The notes under the pieces: model-generated | The model's input: the letters and a program-made list of their open reading frames with translations, nothing else | What the model was told of the DNA's origin: nothing | Database searches by the model: none | In this document: positions 46,501 to 57,500 of the stretch, piece by piece | Position numbering within the stretch: position 1 is the stretch's first letter | Layout: every line of letters starts with the position of its first letter | Position numbers and translations under genes: made by a program | DNA from: JAEUIX01 sp046156035 | GTDB lineage: Bacteria > Planctomycetota > Phycisphaerae > Phycisphaerales > UBA1924 | Length of the DNA stretch: 64,000 bases | Assembly (NCBI GenBank): GCA_046156035.1 | Contig: JBJXEW010000054.1 | Coordinates: forward strand, 1-64,000 | Direction: 5' to 3'

Positions 46501-48633
46501 GCCAGTGCGCTTGCCCGGGCCAAGGACGAACTTGAAGAGCGGTACAAACGCAACGCAGAAGATTTGTTGGGCGTGCAGACCGTGCTGGATGCAATGCAGG
46601 ATGGCACCTCGTTCTCCATTTCTCTCAGTCGGCCTGGCGGTGAGAAGGCATCCTTGCGAGACTGGCACACCTACGACGCTGGCGGTGGCTGGGACACGAT
46701 CCGCCACGTCGCCCCAGTGGCGGATGTCCTCAAACGCCTCGGACGGATGAAGGACCTGGCCGAGGCGGACTCCATTCAGAGTCTCAACGTCCTCCTTGCC
46801 GATGCCGGCAACAGGCCCGAGGCCGTGGCCGCCGCGTGGGACCGGCTCACGAGCCCAGCGGGTCTGGGCGGCAGGCCCGACGGCGCGTGGCTCGCGGCCT
46901 GCGCCAGGGTGCTGCGCGAGGTGCAGAATGTCGAGGGCGGCAAGGGGTGGGCCGCCCGGAGCCGGGCCATGTACGAGCGCGCGGCCGAACTGGCCGCGCA
47001 CGCCCGCTCGACGCCCGAAGCCCGGAACAACCCCGTGTCGGTGGAAGCATCCATCACGGAACTGGCCACCGTGCTCGCGGGTGTCAACATCCCTCTGGAG
47101 GCCCGGTTGAGCGAGTTGCTTGAGCCCGAGGTGCGAGCGTCGCGTGTGTTCTGGCAACTCGAACTCGCCGTGCGCGAATGGCAGGCTGACAAGGCCGACA
47201 AGGCGAAACAGGCGACGGATCGTCTCTTGGAGCAGACCGCGGTCCTGTTCAACCAAGCGGACGCGATGCAGCAGGCCATGCCGGGGTTCCCGCGTGTCCA
47301 ATACCAGCGGCTCAGGGCCGCCTTCGATTGCGAGAGCAAACGTGGCGATGCCGTGAGCGGCACGCGCCGCGACTTTGCCCGCATCGGCCCGGCCGTGAAC
47401 AGCGATCGCTGGCGCTTCGTCGGCCCCGATCTCGCGGCCGAGATGCCGCCGGTCTTGCGCTACGAATATGTGGGCGACAAGCCCGCCGAGTTGGCGGTGA
47501 GCGCGGGTGCCACGCCGGGTGTGAACCAGTTGGAGTTTCGACTGCTGGAAGCACCCACGGGCGGGGCGCTGCTGTCGGCGGGGGGCGATCCTGTCTACCT
47601 CTGCACCACGTCCGTCTCCGTCGGCGTATTCATGATTCAGTCCCAGCCGCGCACGCGCGATTTCTCGCCCGGGCCCAACCTCTGGGGCGAGAATCAGAGA
47701 GAACTGAAGGAGGTTTCCGGCCTCTTGGGTTGGCGCCTCGCCCCCGATCGGCGCATCGACCCGGCGGCACCCGCCGGGGCGCTCAGCCCGCCCAAGGGCA
47801 GCGCGTGGGTCGCGCGAGCGGAGTTTGACACCAACGCGTGGCAGAACCTCGGAACGTCGAACAGGTCGTACTTCCCCGCCGGGCTTTCAGATCAGAGGCC
47901 CTTCGAGCCGTCGGTGGAGTCACCTGTGCAGGCATTGCGAGCCGACACGGCCGCGTTCCTTGCCCGCACGCTGGGTTGTCGCCTGCCCACGGACGCGGAG
48001 TTTCAGGCGGCGTTCGATATGGAGATGAAGGCTGGCGGTGGGGGCAACGCCAAGGATCCGTCCTCGTGGAACCTGCGTGATCAGGCCTTCCGTGCAACGG
48101 AGGTGAACCTGAAGGAAGAGGTGTTCAAGGACATCAAGAACATCCCCAATCTCCGGACCAATGCCCGAATCTCCGACGTGCGAACCATCAGGGACGAATG
48201 GTATGAGAGCAACGATGGGGCGGTGTTCTTCATGCCCGTGGCGCGCCCCGCACGCCAAGGAAACTATCTCTTCCTGCACCTGATCGGGAACGTGGCGACA
48301 TTCACATTTCCCGACGCCAGCGCGATGGATGCGCTGAACGCCGGTGCCACAGCGACACCCAGCGCGATCGAAGTCTTGCAGGACCGCGCCTCAGATTTCC
48401 ATGTTGTCGGGCGATCGGCGCTCTCCGCCGTGGTCTCGCCGGAGCGCTGGCGTGAGCCCGTTGAGGGGAGCCCCTTCAGAGTTCCACGCGATATCGCGCG
48501 CGTGGCCTTCTCCGATGTCGGCCTGCGCCTCGCCCTCACCGCCAAGCCGGTGGTGGTCGAGAACACCGCCTGCGACCCGACGCTCGCCGCGGCCTTCGAG
48601 GAGATGCGGGTGGCGCTGAACCGCAGCAAGTAG
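43597..48633 (+). CDS. Membrane protein with three nucleotide-cyclase-like domains and an FGE-like C-terminus
   Basis: 1678 residues from GTG 43597. Residues 5-190 form a class III cyclase-like domain: FIVYTDIVGHTRLIDRVGVG and FCSVGTGDGFYAGF carry both metal Asp; GLPRNTCDKLCALAKGNQVI matches the catalytic helix, with Lys where Arg is usual. Residues 205-395 are a second copy (GKDGFLVAADTDLD; QPCNIAAKIAGKLSNRWQFL), and 395-560 a more decayed third (LWVDVSHVLLQLGG, PAGFYAVFDDVLAAFDTAVD). A membrane span follows at about 591-612 (WGLLAAAIAVVGTVGLVVFQ). Then about 700 mostly helical residues, then an FGE/SUMF1-like C-type-lectin-fold domain (about 1321-1655): LARTLGCRLPTDAEFQAAF, LIGNVATFTFPDASAM, SDFHVVGRSALSAVV, SDVGLRLAL. 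The FGE active-site Cys pair is not evident. Function unknown. Confidence 0.7.
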   Translation: MNEERLFIVYTDIVGHTRLIDRVGVGFRPMRRVHDELFRSAAEGAGGAFCSVGTGDGFYAGFTTAGAALDTALTFRRRLAATDWDQYLSDKLKGPENAVKARVGIHCGLVKVRYAGTQAVDFDGLPRNTCDKLCALAKGNQVILSREAWDEVRLTATGASALDSAAFGFFKPKDCKEVVEVFGVAEAGAEIGACPEQPSEYGAVMFTYIDEALELLDRMGDGRFEDQFIRLEGVLQEVLKKHAPGAFMKRLGKDGFLVAADTDLDIARAGLELRRAVFTMYRKGELATILKTGADCGSVHFEYGPRGRQDVRDQPCNIAAKIAGKLSNRWQFLLSDRVKRNAHSRLSDRDEYQWVSLGRRDPVGNGETFEVIDLRDTRVRTDERPVLWVDVSHVLLQLGGMAEALKKDLTRRLGELFDRSAGSCNVKPLKADHPAGFYAVFDDVLAAFDTAVDFHAACVAEPWERTMAGLKRRHKRDSLARVGLMLGQVTTAVTNSWVDAPEGPGVDAARQMMGAQAGPGVTVLVGNSMRNAVEARVADLRGLGSDARAGRTPAVFTPVRTPTEWPESMLGKVWGVEAESGAMGNINPVVKWGLLAAAIAVVGTVGLVVFQTKMGKDGSGPSFIQGGQAPELTEANRALQDALAATTSALDKEPPKAAFRRLVLEGVKSSAANLLLTENGKPFASQRLIVPEINRLAALTALLAKPGVWTPMDEAAAAKDYLQAANGDQLRGWSTVGADAQAWAAGVVDDYTPYTGATTGGRAAWDQALRNARAALATDGIPPERRASLQNGFEELMGRVPNEWDSLAMVRRYRAKIDRVALSLDEAAQALTLASNEAIKTAKVTPAGPSPVEAALRDRLKRDPFPDDAAEKNLFWRVVVVGWVSGQLARGSADAAELTKKVDAIEAALKSAVERIENQDPEPLPAMLSPEWREVFGEVCATARESVRKAFYDGLQAAPSVEPRPEAIASALARAKDELEERYKRNAEDLLGVQTVLDAMQDGTSFSISLSRPGGEKASLRDWHTYDAGGGWDTIRHVAPVADVLKRLGRMKDLAEADSIQSLNVLLADAGNRPEAVAAAWDRLTSPAGLGGRPDGAWLAACARVLREVQNVEGGKGWAARSRAMYERAAELAAHARSTPEARNNPVSVEASITELATVLAGVNIPLEARLSELLEPEVRASRVFWQLELAVREWQADKADKAKQATDRLLEQTAVLFNQADAMQQAMPGFPRVQYQRLRAAFDCESKRGDAVSGTRRDFARIGPAVNSDRWRFVGPDLAAEMPPVLRYEYVGDKPAELAVSAGATPGVNQLEFRLLEAPTGGALLSAGGDPVYLCTTSVSVGVFMIQSQPRTRDFSPGPNLWGENQRELKEVSGLLGWRLAPDRRIDPAAPAGALSPPKGSAWVARAEFDTNAWQNLGTSNRSYFPAGLSDQRPFEPSVESPVQALRADTAAFLARTLGCRLPTDAEFQAAFDMEMKAGGGGNAKDPSSWNLRDQAFRATEVNLKEEVFKDIKNIPNLRTNARISDVRTIRDEWYESNDGAVFFMPVARPARQGNYLFLHLIGNVATFTFPDASAMDALNAGATATPSAIEVLQDRASDFHVVGRSALSAVVSPERWREPVEGSPFRVPRDIARVAFSDVGLRLALTAKPVVVENTACDPTLAAAFEEMRVALNRSK

Positions 48634-48646
48634 CCCCCGGGGTCGC

Positions 48647-48916
48647 TCACTCGCCGGACGTGCGCACCTGGGCGTACACCGGACCCATCGAGTTGTTCAG
48701 TCGGGCATACGTCAGGTCGGGGGTCTGGAAGACCGCGCTCCCGAAACTGTCGCCAACGCCCGCCGAGGTCTTGTAACTCGACACGAGTGTCGAGCGGACG
48801 GCCGGAGCCTCGTTCTGTGTCGCCTGCACCGACGTGTTGTGGGCGCACCCGCCGCACACCGCCGCGACGGCCATACCCGAGACCACCAGCACGCTGTTCG
48901 TAGAACCACGCTTCAT
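48647..48916 (-). CDS. Small lipoprotein
   Basis: 89 residues from ATG 48916 with GAGGAG upstream. Signal MKRGSTNSVLVVSGMAVAAV ends in CGGC, a lipobox-like site that would place the mature Cys near residue 23. The 65-residue mature part has no motif I know (SVQATQNEAPAVRSTLVSSY, then DSFGSAVFQTPDLTYARL). It diverges from the TpsB gene and converges on the cyclase-like gene. Confidence 0.6.
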   Translation of the reverse strand: MKRGSTNSVLVVSGMAVAAVCGGCAHNTSVQATQNEAPAVRSTLVSSYKTSAGVGDSFGSAVFQTPDLTYARLNNSMGPVYAQVRTSGE

Positions 48917-49271
48917 GACTCGCTCCTCGTGCGACGCGCGGCGTTGATCGCCGTGCTGACGCCACACACACATCGGAGCACGAGTGCACCGGCTCCCACG
49001 GCATCCGGCGTTGAGGCGCGCATTGCCGGTTCCCCAGACCGTCGCGGCGGCGCTGAGCGCCGAACCGGCACGCTCGCGGGCCCGATACGTCCCGCGTGGG
49101 GTCGCCGACAGCCGACAGGTCGGGCGGGGTCCGAGAATTGTGGCCGCGCCGCTTCGGATGGCCGATGTTGGTGGACACTTGACGGACTGCGCGCCCTGCG
49201 TCTACTATCGGTTTCTGGTCGGGTCATGAGTCACGAGGGCCGGTGCGCTGGCTGCTCGCTCGGGGAGTTTC
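48917..49271. other. Intergenic region between lipoprotein and tpsB
   Basis: 355 bp with no ORF that has a start signal. Its left part must carry the lipoprotein promoter, not recognised; the right part carries the tpsB promoter at 49179-49208 and a 64-nt leader after the -10 box with GGGGAG just before the ATG. Confidence 0.5.
49179..49208 (+). promoter_or_regulatory. Sigma-70-like promoter of the two-partner secretion genes
   Basis: TTGACG (49179-49184), 18-nt spacer, TACTAT (49203-49208). It is the closest match to a sigma-70 consensus in the window and lies 63 nt upstream of the tpsB ATG. Confidence 0.6.
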
Positions 49272-51350
49272 ATGATGAAGAATTTGTCGCAGGTCGGCGG
49301 TCAGCAACGGGGCACGACGAACGCGGAGTGGTGCGGCCGCGGACGGATGACTTGCCTCACGCTGGCCTCCGTGGCGGGCCTGATGCTGGCTGCGGGCCCC
49401 GCATTTTCGCAGCCCCCTAGGCAAGGACCAGCGACGGGCCTGACGCCCCCGACGGGCAAGCCCGCGCCGACACCCACCGTGCCGGTGCGCCCCGCCGCCG
49501 TAGCCGCGCCCGTGGCCACCGTGGACAACCCCTTCCCGGTGTCGGGCTTTGTGCCCGGGTACGCGGACGCGATCCGCGACCACCCCGGCCTTCCATCGGT
49601 GCCCGACCTCATGTCGGAAGCACGCGTGGCGCTCGTTGGGACGCCGGGTGGTTTTGATACCCCTTCAATGGGCGCCACGGCCCCGACGTACTCGCTCTCG
49701 GAGATCGGTGCCCTGCTGGAAAAGGACGGCCCCAAGGTGTTCTCGCGGCGTGCCCTGGAAGCGGTGCTGGGCGGCGTGCGCGACGCGCTCAACGCTCGCG
49801 GCATTGTGGGCGTGTGGATCGAGTACGACCGCGAGCAGGTGGAGGTCACCGTCACGCCCGGCGTGGACGGACCGGACTTTTCTCAATGGTCCGACCGGCG
49901 CGGCGCGGCGGAGCAGACGCTCACCATCACCGTCAACGTGGCCACCGTCGCGCAGGTGCGTACCGTCGCCTCGGGCGACCGCATCGAGATGACCGATCGC
50001 GTCGACTCGTCGGAGCAGGTTCGTGTGGCGAGGAACTCGCCCGTCAAGCCCTCCGCGGGCGACCTGGTGAACCGCTCGGACCTGCTCAACAAGCCGCAAC
50101 TCGACGACTATGTGCTGCGGCTCAACCGTCGGGCGGGCCGTCGTGTCGATGTGGCCGTGGCCCCGGGCGAGGAGCCGGGCACCGCCGTTCTCGACTACCT
50201 GATCCGTGAGAACGACCCGCTCACCATCTATCTCCAGGGTTCCAACACCGGCACCCAGCAGACCGAGGAGTGGCGCGTCCGTTTCGGCCTGATCCACAGC
50301 CAACTCACCAACAACGACGACCAACTCTCGCTCGACTACGTCACCGGCGGCTTCGAATCGTACCACAACCTGACGGCTGCCTATGAGTTCCCGATCTTCG
50401 ATATGGACACGCTCCGTCTCAAGATCCACGGCAATTACAACGAGTTCGACGCCTCCGATGTCGGATCGGGCTCGGGCTTTACCGGGTCCGGCTACTACGT
50501 CGGCACCGACCTGATCTGGAACTTCCTCCAGGTTCGCGAATGGTTCTTTGACGCGGTGGCCGGCGTCCGCTTCCAGCACGTGGACGTGGACAACCAGGTG
50601 GTCAACACCCGAGGTGAGAGCGACTTCTTCTTCCCGCGTTTGGGCCTGAACATCGAACGCAACACCCAGACCGCCTCCACCTACCTGTTCTCCAGCATCG
50701 AGTTCAACGCTGCGGACATCGCTGACACGCCCGAGAATCTCGACAGCCTGGGACGCACCGGCACCACGCGCGACTTCACCATCTTCCAGGGCAGCCTGGA
50801 GCAGACGTTCTACCTCGAGCCGATCTTTGATTCGGCCGCCTTCAACGCGGGCACGTCCACGCTGGCGCACGAGGCGGCCTTCATCATCCGTGGCCAGACC
50901 GCGTTCAACGACCGCGTGGTGCCCTCCTTCCAGGGCGTTGCCGGTGGCTTCTACTCTGTGCGGGGCTACGAGGAGTCCGAGTCTTCCGGCGATTCGCTCG
51001 TCCTCTTCACCGCCGAGTATCGCCTGCACCTGCCCCGCCTGTTCGAGCCCACCACCGACACCACCGACTTTTTCGGTGAGTTCCGTTACGCGCCTGAAGC
51101 CGGTATACCGTACTCGCGGCCGGACTGGGACCTGATCCTGCGGGCCTTCGTGGATGTGGGCCAGGTCTACAACAACGACCGTCTCTCGTTCGAGCGAGAC
51201 GACACGCTGATCGGTCTGGGTGGCGGTGTGGAACTCCAGGTGCGCCGGAACCTGAACGTTCGGGTTGATGTTGGTGTGGCCGCGGAGGACACGCAGGCCA
51301 CCCAGTCGGGTGACGTTCGCGTCCACTTCGTGGGCACCCTGCTGTTCTGA
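49272..51350 (+). CDS. TpsB-type outer-membrane secretion protein (FhaC/ShlB family)
   Basis: 692 residues. TpsB proteins form a 16-strand barrel that threads a TpsA partner through the outer membrane. The signal peptide (LTLASVAGLMLAAGPAFSQP) is preceded by an unusual 25-residue N-region and followed by a Pro-rich linker. Two POTRA-like stretches (about 140-260) are followed by the barrel: YLQGSNTGTQQTEEWRVRFG, then alternating strands, the conserved VRGY of loop L6 in FYSVRGYEESESSGD, and a terminal Phe (VHFVGTLLF) as BamA substrates require. It is longer than FhaC (about 560) because of its N-terminal extension and loops. The tpsA gene starts 169 bp downstream; the pair is one transcription unit from the promoter at 49179. 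Confidence 0.92.
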   Translation: MMKNLSQVGGQQRGTTNAEWCGRGRMTCLTLASVAGLMLAAGPAFSQPPRQGPATGLTPPTGKPAPTPTVPVRPAAVAAPVATVDNPFPVSGFVPGYADAIRDHPGLPSVPDLMSEARVALVGTPGGFDTPSMGATAPTYSLSEIGALLEKDGPKVFSRRALEAVLGGVRDALNARGIVGVWIEYDREQVEVTVTPGVDGPDFSQWSDRRGAAEQTLTITVNVATVAQVRTVASGDRIEMTDRVDSSEQVRVARNSPVKPSAGDLVNRSDLLNKPQLDDYVLRLNRRAGRRVDVAVAPGEEPGTAVLDYLIRENDPLTIYLQGSNTGTQQTEEWRVRFGLIHSQLTNNDDQLSLDYVTGGFESYHNLTAAYEFPIFDMDTLRLKIHGNYNEFDASDVGSGSGFTGSGYYVGTDLIWNFLQVREWFFDAVAGVRFQHVDVDNQVVNTRGESDFFFPRLGLNIERNTQTASTYLFSSIEFNAADIADTPENLDSLGRTGTTRDFTIFQGSLEQTFYLEPIFDSAAFNAGTSTLAHEAAFIIRGQTAFNDRVVPSFQGVAGGFYSVRGYEESESSGDSLVLFTAEYRLHLPRLFEPTTDTTDFFGEFRYAPEAGIPYSRPDWDLILRAFVDVGQVYNNDRLSFERDDTLIGLGGGVELQVRRNLNVRVDVGVAAEDTQATQSGDVRVHFVGTLLF

Positions 51351-51479
51351 CGGTCCTGGCCCGCCGCGTCGGCACGCGCCCCGCCGACGCGAGCGGCATT
51401 TCAGTGAATTGCGGGGGAATGGTCCAAGGATGTGCCGGGCGAACGATCCGTGCCGGCTCACGCATCGAATAGAACTCTC

Positions 51480-51498
51480 GGTCGGCATGATGCCGACC
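51480..51498 (+). promoter_or_regulatory. Hairpin between tpsB and tpsA
   Basis: GGTCGGCA-TGA-TGCCGACC, an 8-bp stem with a 3-nt loop, 21 nt upstream of the tpsA ATG. It could protect or separate the two mRNAs; no T-run follows. Confidence 0.4.
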
Positions 51499-51518
51499 CT
51501 TCTGTGGCGGAGCGATCC

Positions 51519-54500
51519 ATGCAAAGCAAGAACGATCAGGCCAACACCGCGACCTTCACCAACGCCAGCGGGGGCGAGTTCGTCCGCCGCCTCGCCATCG
51601 GCGGCGCGTCCCTCACCGTTCTCGCGGGGGCGTTGTATGCGCAGCCCGCCGGCGAGCAGATCGTGGCCGGCAACGTCGGCATCACCCGCAACGGCAACCT
51701 CACCCAGATCACCGCCTCCAACGGCGCGGCGATCAACTGGCGGTCGTTCGATATCGGGGCCGGGCAGACGGTGCAGTTCCTTCAGCCCGGGGCGGATGCG
51801 CGCGTCCTCAACCGTGTGACAGGGCCGGACCCCACCCAGATCGCCGGCACCCTGCTCGCCAATGGCCGTGTCTATATCGTCAACCCCGCGGGCGTGTACT
51901 TCCGTGCCGGCAGCGTCGTCAACGCGGGCGCGATCTACGCCGCGGCGGGCAAGGTCTCCGATGCGGACTTCGCCCGCAAGATCGACCGCTTCACCGACAT
52001 GACCGGATCGGTCGCCAACGCCGGCCTGATTCGTGCCGCGCAGGTCGTCCTCACCGGGGCCGCTGTCGGCAACTTCGGTCGCATCGATTCGCCCAACGGC
52101 ACCGTGATCATGGCCGCCGGCAAGGACGTGCTCATCGGCGAACGCAACGGCACGATGTACGCACGCGTGAGCGCTGGCACCGCCGAGGCACGGGGCGAGC
52201 TGGCCTCCTCCGGTGCGGGCGTCTCGAACACGGGCGAGATCTACGCCCGCGGCGGCACATACCAGGCCGTCACCGGTGACATCTTCGGCATGGCCATCCG
52301 CCAAGGTGGCCAGGTCACCGCCAGCCGTATCAGCGTCACGGGTGGCAACGCCACCGCCACCACCGTCGACGGCCGCCTCGATGCCTCAGGCCTCGATTCC
52401 GGCCAGCGCGGCGGCAAGATCGAGGTCACCGGCCAAACCGTTGCTGTGCGCGGGGCAACCCTTGATGCGTCAGGTTCCGCAGGCGGCGGAGTCATTAACG
52501 TGGGCGGTGGATACCAAGGCCGCGGCGAGCTCGCCAACGCCGAGCGCACCTTCATCGACCAGAGCAGCAGCATCAACGTCGACGCGGTTGACGCAGGTCA
52601 CGGTGGCAACGTCGTCATCTGGTCCAACCTCTACACCCTCTACCGCGGCCATGCCTCCGCTCGCGGCGCGCGCGCGGGCGGTGACGGCGGCTTTGTCGAG
52701 GTCTCCAGCAAAGACACCCTCGCCTTCCGCGGCACGGTGGAGGCCCGCGCTCTGGGCGTGGGCAAGGCCGGCAAACTGCTGCTGGACCCCAAGTTCATCA
52801 TCATCAGCGACACGGGTGCCGATTCCGTGGCCGCCAACGACACCTTCGCAGAGAACGCCGCGGCCACGGCCACGTTCGATGCCGATCTCATCACCACCGT
52901 GCTCAACGGCGGCACCGACCTTGAACTGCAGGCCAACACCGACATCACCATCGACGAGATCATCACCGTCAACAACGGCGCCGGCGACGGCGGCATGTTC
53001 ACGCTCCGCGCCGGCCGCAGCATCCTGATCAACCAGAACATCACCACGGACAACGGCGCGTTCAACGCCTTCGCCAATGACTCGGGCGCCACCGGCAACC
53101 GCGATGCGGGTGCGGGCGTCATCACGATGGCCTCCGGCGTGGTGGTGGATACCGGCACCGGTGCCGCGACGTTCTCCATCGGCACCAACGCGCTCGCGGG
53201 CGCTTCGGGCGGCGCTCTCACGCTCGACACCGTGACCGCGGCTTCGATCATCGCCGATGCCACGGGCGCGGCCACGCCCGGCTCGGGTGCCGCGGGCGCC
53301 AACACCGGCGCCTTGGCAGTGAACGGCGTGCTTACCACCAGCACTGGCGGCGTCACTCTGCGGGGCGGCACGGTGACGACCAACGCCGGTGCCTCCATCG
53401 ATACCAACACGGCGGGCGCCTTGGGTGCGGTGGCCGTCACGGCCACGGCCGGCGACCTCGCGGTGGGCGACTCCATCGCCACAACCGGTGCCAGCGTCGG
53501 ACTCACCGCCAGCGACGATGTGCTGCTCACCGCTGCGGTTCAGACCGTCGGCGGGGCTTTCACCGTTGCCGCGGATGCGGACGGGAGCGGCGCGGGCGCG
53601 TTCACCAGCACCGCCACGGGTACGGTCGACACGACCAACGCGGGTGCCGACGGCACAATCGCCATCATGGGTGCCGATGCCAACATCGGTGCCTCGCTCA
53701 CGGCGGGCACCGGCGCCTTCACGTTCCAGCCTCTGGCCAACACCAACGTCGGCGTTGGCGACACGGCCGTCGCCGGCTTCAACCTCGATAACACCGAACT
53801 GGCCTTCGTCATCGGCACCGGCAGCGTGTTGATCGGCGACGGCTTGTCAAGCTTCGTCACCAACCTCACGGTCGACAACGCCCAGTTCGCGGGCATCACC
53901 GCCGGTGCGGGCAACACCATCACGTTCAACGCGCTGCGCTCGAACAACGCCGGCACGCTGAGCTTCGAGACCACCGCCTCTTCGTTCACGCAGTTCGCCG
54001 GCGGCCTCTTCGCCGTCGGTGCCGACGCGGTGAGCACCACCACCACGCTCACCGCCTCCACGATCGACCTGCGCTCCGGCTCCGACGGCACGGGCGACCT
54101 GGCCATCGGCGGCGGCGCGGTGTTGTTTGCCGACACCATCACGCTGACGGCCGGCGCGGGCGCCCCGGGCACGGCCCGCATCACGTTCGCGGCGGGCGGC
54201 GTGTTCGGCGACGCGAGCGGCATAGGCCTGCCGGGCAACTTCAACATCATCAGTGATGCGGCGGTGGGCGGCAACGCGGGCGATACGACCCTGCCGCTGG
54301 CCACGGCCTTCAGCGTGGGCGGCGATCTGACGGATGTGAACTACAGCGTGACCTCGTTCGGCACGATCACGCTCACCAACGCCGCCTCGACGAACAACGC
54401 GAATCTGAGCCTCACTCCCGGCGCGGGTGCCAGCAACCTGGTCACCCTCAACTCTCCCACCACCTTCACGCTCTCGGGCCTCACGCTCGCCCCCACCACC

Positions 54501-57500
54501 ATTGTGGAACTCGGCCAGAACACTACCATCGCCACAACCGCCGGCTCGAACACGGCCCTGTCCTTCGGCCAGGTCCGTACCAACGCCGACAGCACGTTCT
54601 ACGGCCTCAGCGTGGTCATGAACAACGCGGGCGACTCCACCGCCTTCACCCACGATGTCGGCGGCGGCGTCGGCAGCCTGCGTGCCCTCGGTGGCCTCAG
54701 CATCACCAGCCCCGCTGGCGCTGGCCTGGCCTTCACCGGTCAGGGCGGCGCGCCCGGTATCACGCAGTCCATCAACGTCGGCAGCCTCACCATCGGTGCC
54801 AGCGGCCAGAACGTCAACACCACCATCGACGCCACCGTGCTCACGCAGATTGATGCCGCCAACACCGGCGTCACGATCTTCGGCACACTCCTCTCCTCGG
54901 CCGTCACGCCCGGCTCATTCCGCAACCTCACCATCAACCTGTCCGGCGGCACGCTCGCCTTCAACGGCAACGTCGGCGGGGCCAGCCAGGCCGCGGCCAC
55001 GCAGCGCCTGGGCACCTTCACCGTCGGCGGCACCGGCACCGTCAACCTGTTCGACAACCTCAACGTCCAGAGCGGCAGCATCAACACCGCCGTTCAACTC
55101 GTCCGCAACCTCACCACCGTCAACGCCTTCGAGACGACGGTCAGCACGCTCGGCTTCACGTTCGGCTCCACGGTCGATGCCGACCTCGGCACCAACACCC
55201 GCGCCCTCTCCGTCAACACGCCCTTCGGCGCGTTCACCACCTTCGCGGGCAGCGTGGGTGATCTGGCCGGCACGGGTGCCGCGGCCAGCCTCACCAAGGT
55301 CACCTCCGTCGCCACCGACGGCTCGGGCATCGCCTCGTTCCAGAGTGTGGTCTACACCACCGGCGCCCAGACCCTGCAGGGCACCGCCGTGAACCTCGGC
55401 GGCGCGGGCGGCATCATCTACAACTCCGACACCGGCACCATCACCATCGGCGACACCGTCGCCAACATGTCGGTCATCACACTCAACGGCGCGCCGGGCC
55501 TGCAAGTGAGTTCCGGCGGCGCGGGCGCGGCTGGCAACGTCATCTTCGCCGGCACGGTCGAGGCGGCCGCCGCGGGCGTGCAGTCGCTCACGGTCAACAC
55601 GGCCGGCAACACCGCCTTCAACGCCAACGTGGGCGGCACCACGGCTCTTGCCAGTGTCACGACCGATCAACCCGGCACGGTCACCGTTGGCGTGGCAGGC
55701 ACGCCCGTCAACATCAACGTGAACGATCCCACCGCCGCGCTGGGCGGCAACATCACGCTCAACGAGTTCACCGCCACGCTCAACGGGATGTTCACCACCA
55801 ACGGTGGCAACTTCGCCGTTGGCGACCAGGCGACGCCGGCCAACGGCACCATCTTCCTCTCCGGCGACACCTCCGTGAACGCCGGCTCGGGCACCATCGG
55901 TTTCTACGGCACGGTTGACGACACCGCAGCGGGCACCAACGCACTCTCCACGACCAGCAGTGCCGTGGGGGGGCTTGCGGGCGAGGGCACGCAGTTCTTC
56001 GGCAACGTGGGCGGCACGGCGGCGCTGCTGAGCCTCACCACCAACGGCGCCGGCGACGTGGGCATGTTCGGTAACGCGACGACCACGGGCAGCCAGAACT
56101 ACGCCAACACCGGCGGCACCAACTTCCTGGGCACCGCCTACACCGTCAGCGGCAACGTGGGCGGCACGTTCGCGGTTGCGGGTCCGGCCATCATCGGCAG
56201 CAACGTGGTGATCGACACCACCGCATCCCTAGCAAACGGCACCGTCGCGTTCATGGGCACGGTGGACGACGCGGCGCTGGGCGCCAACTCGCTGACCGTC
56301 AACAGCCTCGCGCCGGGCGGCGGCACCGCCGCCACCGCGGGGGTGCAGTTCCAGATGGCGGTGGGCGGCACCACGGCCCTCGAGAGCCTGGTGGTCAACG
56401 GCGCGGCAACGAGCGTATCGGCCCTGAACGTCAGCACCTTCGGCAACCAGACGTTCGCCAACACCGGCACCACCTTCCTCAACGGCACCTATCTCACCGT
56501 GGTGAACGGCGCCACGGCGGCCACCGGCGCGTTCAGCGTTGCGGGCCCCACGCTGCTGAGCGGCAACACCACCGTCAACACGTCCGCCAGCACGGCCCAG
56601 ACGGGCACGATCCTGTTCTCCGGCACGGTCGATTCCACCACCGGCAACAACTTCGCTCTCAGCACCACCAGCACCGTGGGCGCACCCGGCGACACCGCGG
56701 CGACCGCGGGCACACGCTTCCTCGGCGCCGTGGGCGCGACCGATGCCCTCTCCACCCTCACCACCAACGGTGCCGCGGGCTCGGTCTCCCTCCTGAACGC
56801 TACCACGGCCGGCGACCAGACCTTCAACAACACAGGCAACACTTTCCTCAACGGCACATACCTCACCACGGCCGCGGGCGCCAACGGCCAGTTCAGCACG
56901 ACGGGCCCGGTGCTGCTCGCGGGGAACACCGCGGTCAACGCGGGCTCGGGCACGATCACGTTCAACAGCACGGTTGACGACACGGTGGCGGGCACCAACA
57001 CGCTCTCGACCACCAGCACGGCGCTGGGCGGCCTGGGTGGTGAGGGAACCCAGTTCATCGGAAACGTGGGCGGCACCGCGGCTCTGCTAAGCCTTACCAC
57101 CAACGGCACCGGCGATGTGGGCATGTTCGGTAACGCCACGACCACGGGCAGCCAGAACTACGCCAACACCGGCGGCACCAACTTCCTCGGCACCGCGTAC
57201 ACGGTCAGCGGCAACGTCGGCGGCACGTTCACCGTGGCCGGGCCGGCGCTCATCGCCAACAACGTGACGGTCGACACCAACGCATCCCTGGCCAACGGAA
57301 CCGTCACGTTCATGGGCACGGTGAACGACGCGGTGCTGGGCACCAACTCGCTGACAGTGAACAGCCTGGCGCCGGGCGGCGGCACCGCCGCGACGGCGGG
57401 AGTGCAGTTCCAGATGGCCGTGGGCGGCACCACAGCGCTCGAGAGCCTGGTGGTGAATGGCGCGGGCACGACCGCATCGGCGCTCAACGTCACCACGTTC

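Noticed and set aside
45082..47301. 739-residue open frame opposite the cyclase-like gene
   Set aside because: Shadow of the plus-strand gene; no signal or motif.
47560..48633. Variable protein of a diversity-generating retroelement (FGE fold)
   Set aside because: No reverse transcriptase, template repeat or adenine-variable repeat is seen in the flanks.
49665..52304. 879-residue open frame on the minus strand opposite tpsB/tpsA
   Set aside because: It is the antisense of two well-supported genes; composition (His/Arg/Gly/Val-rich, no domain) is that of a GC-rich shadow frame.
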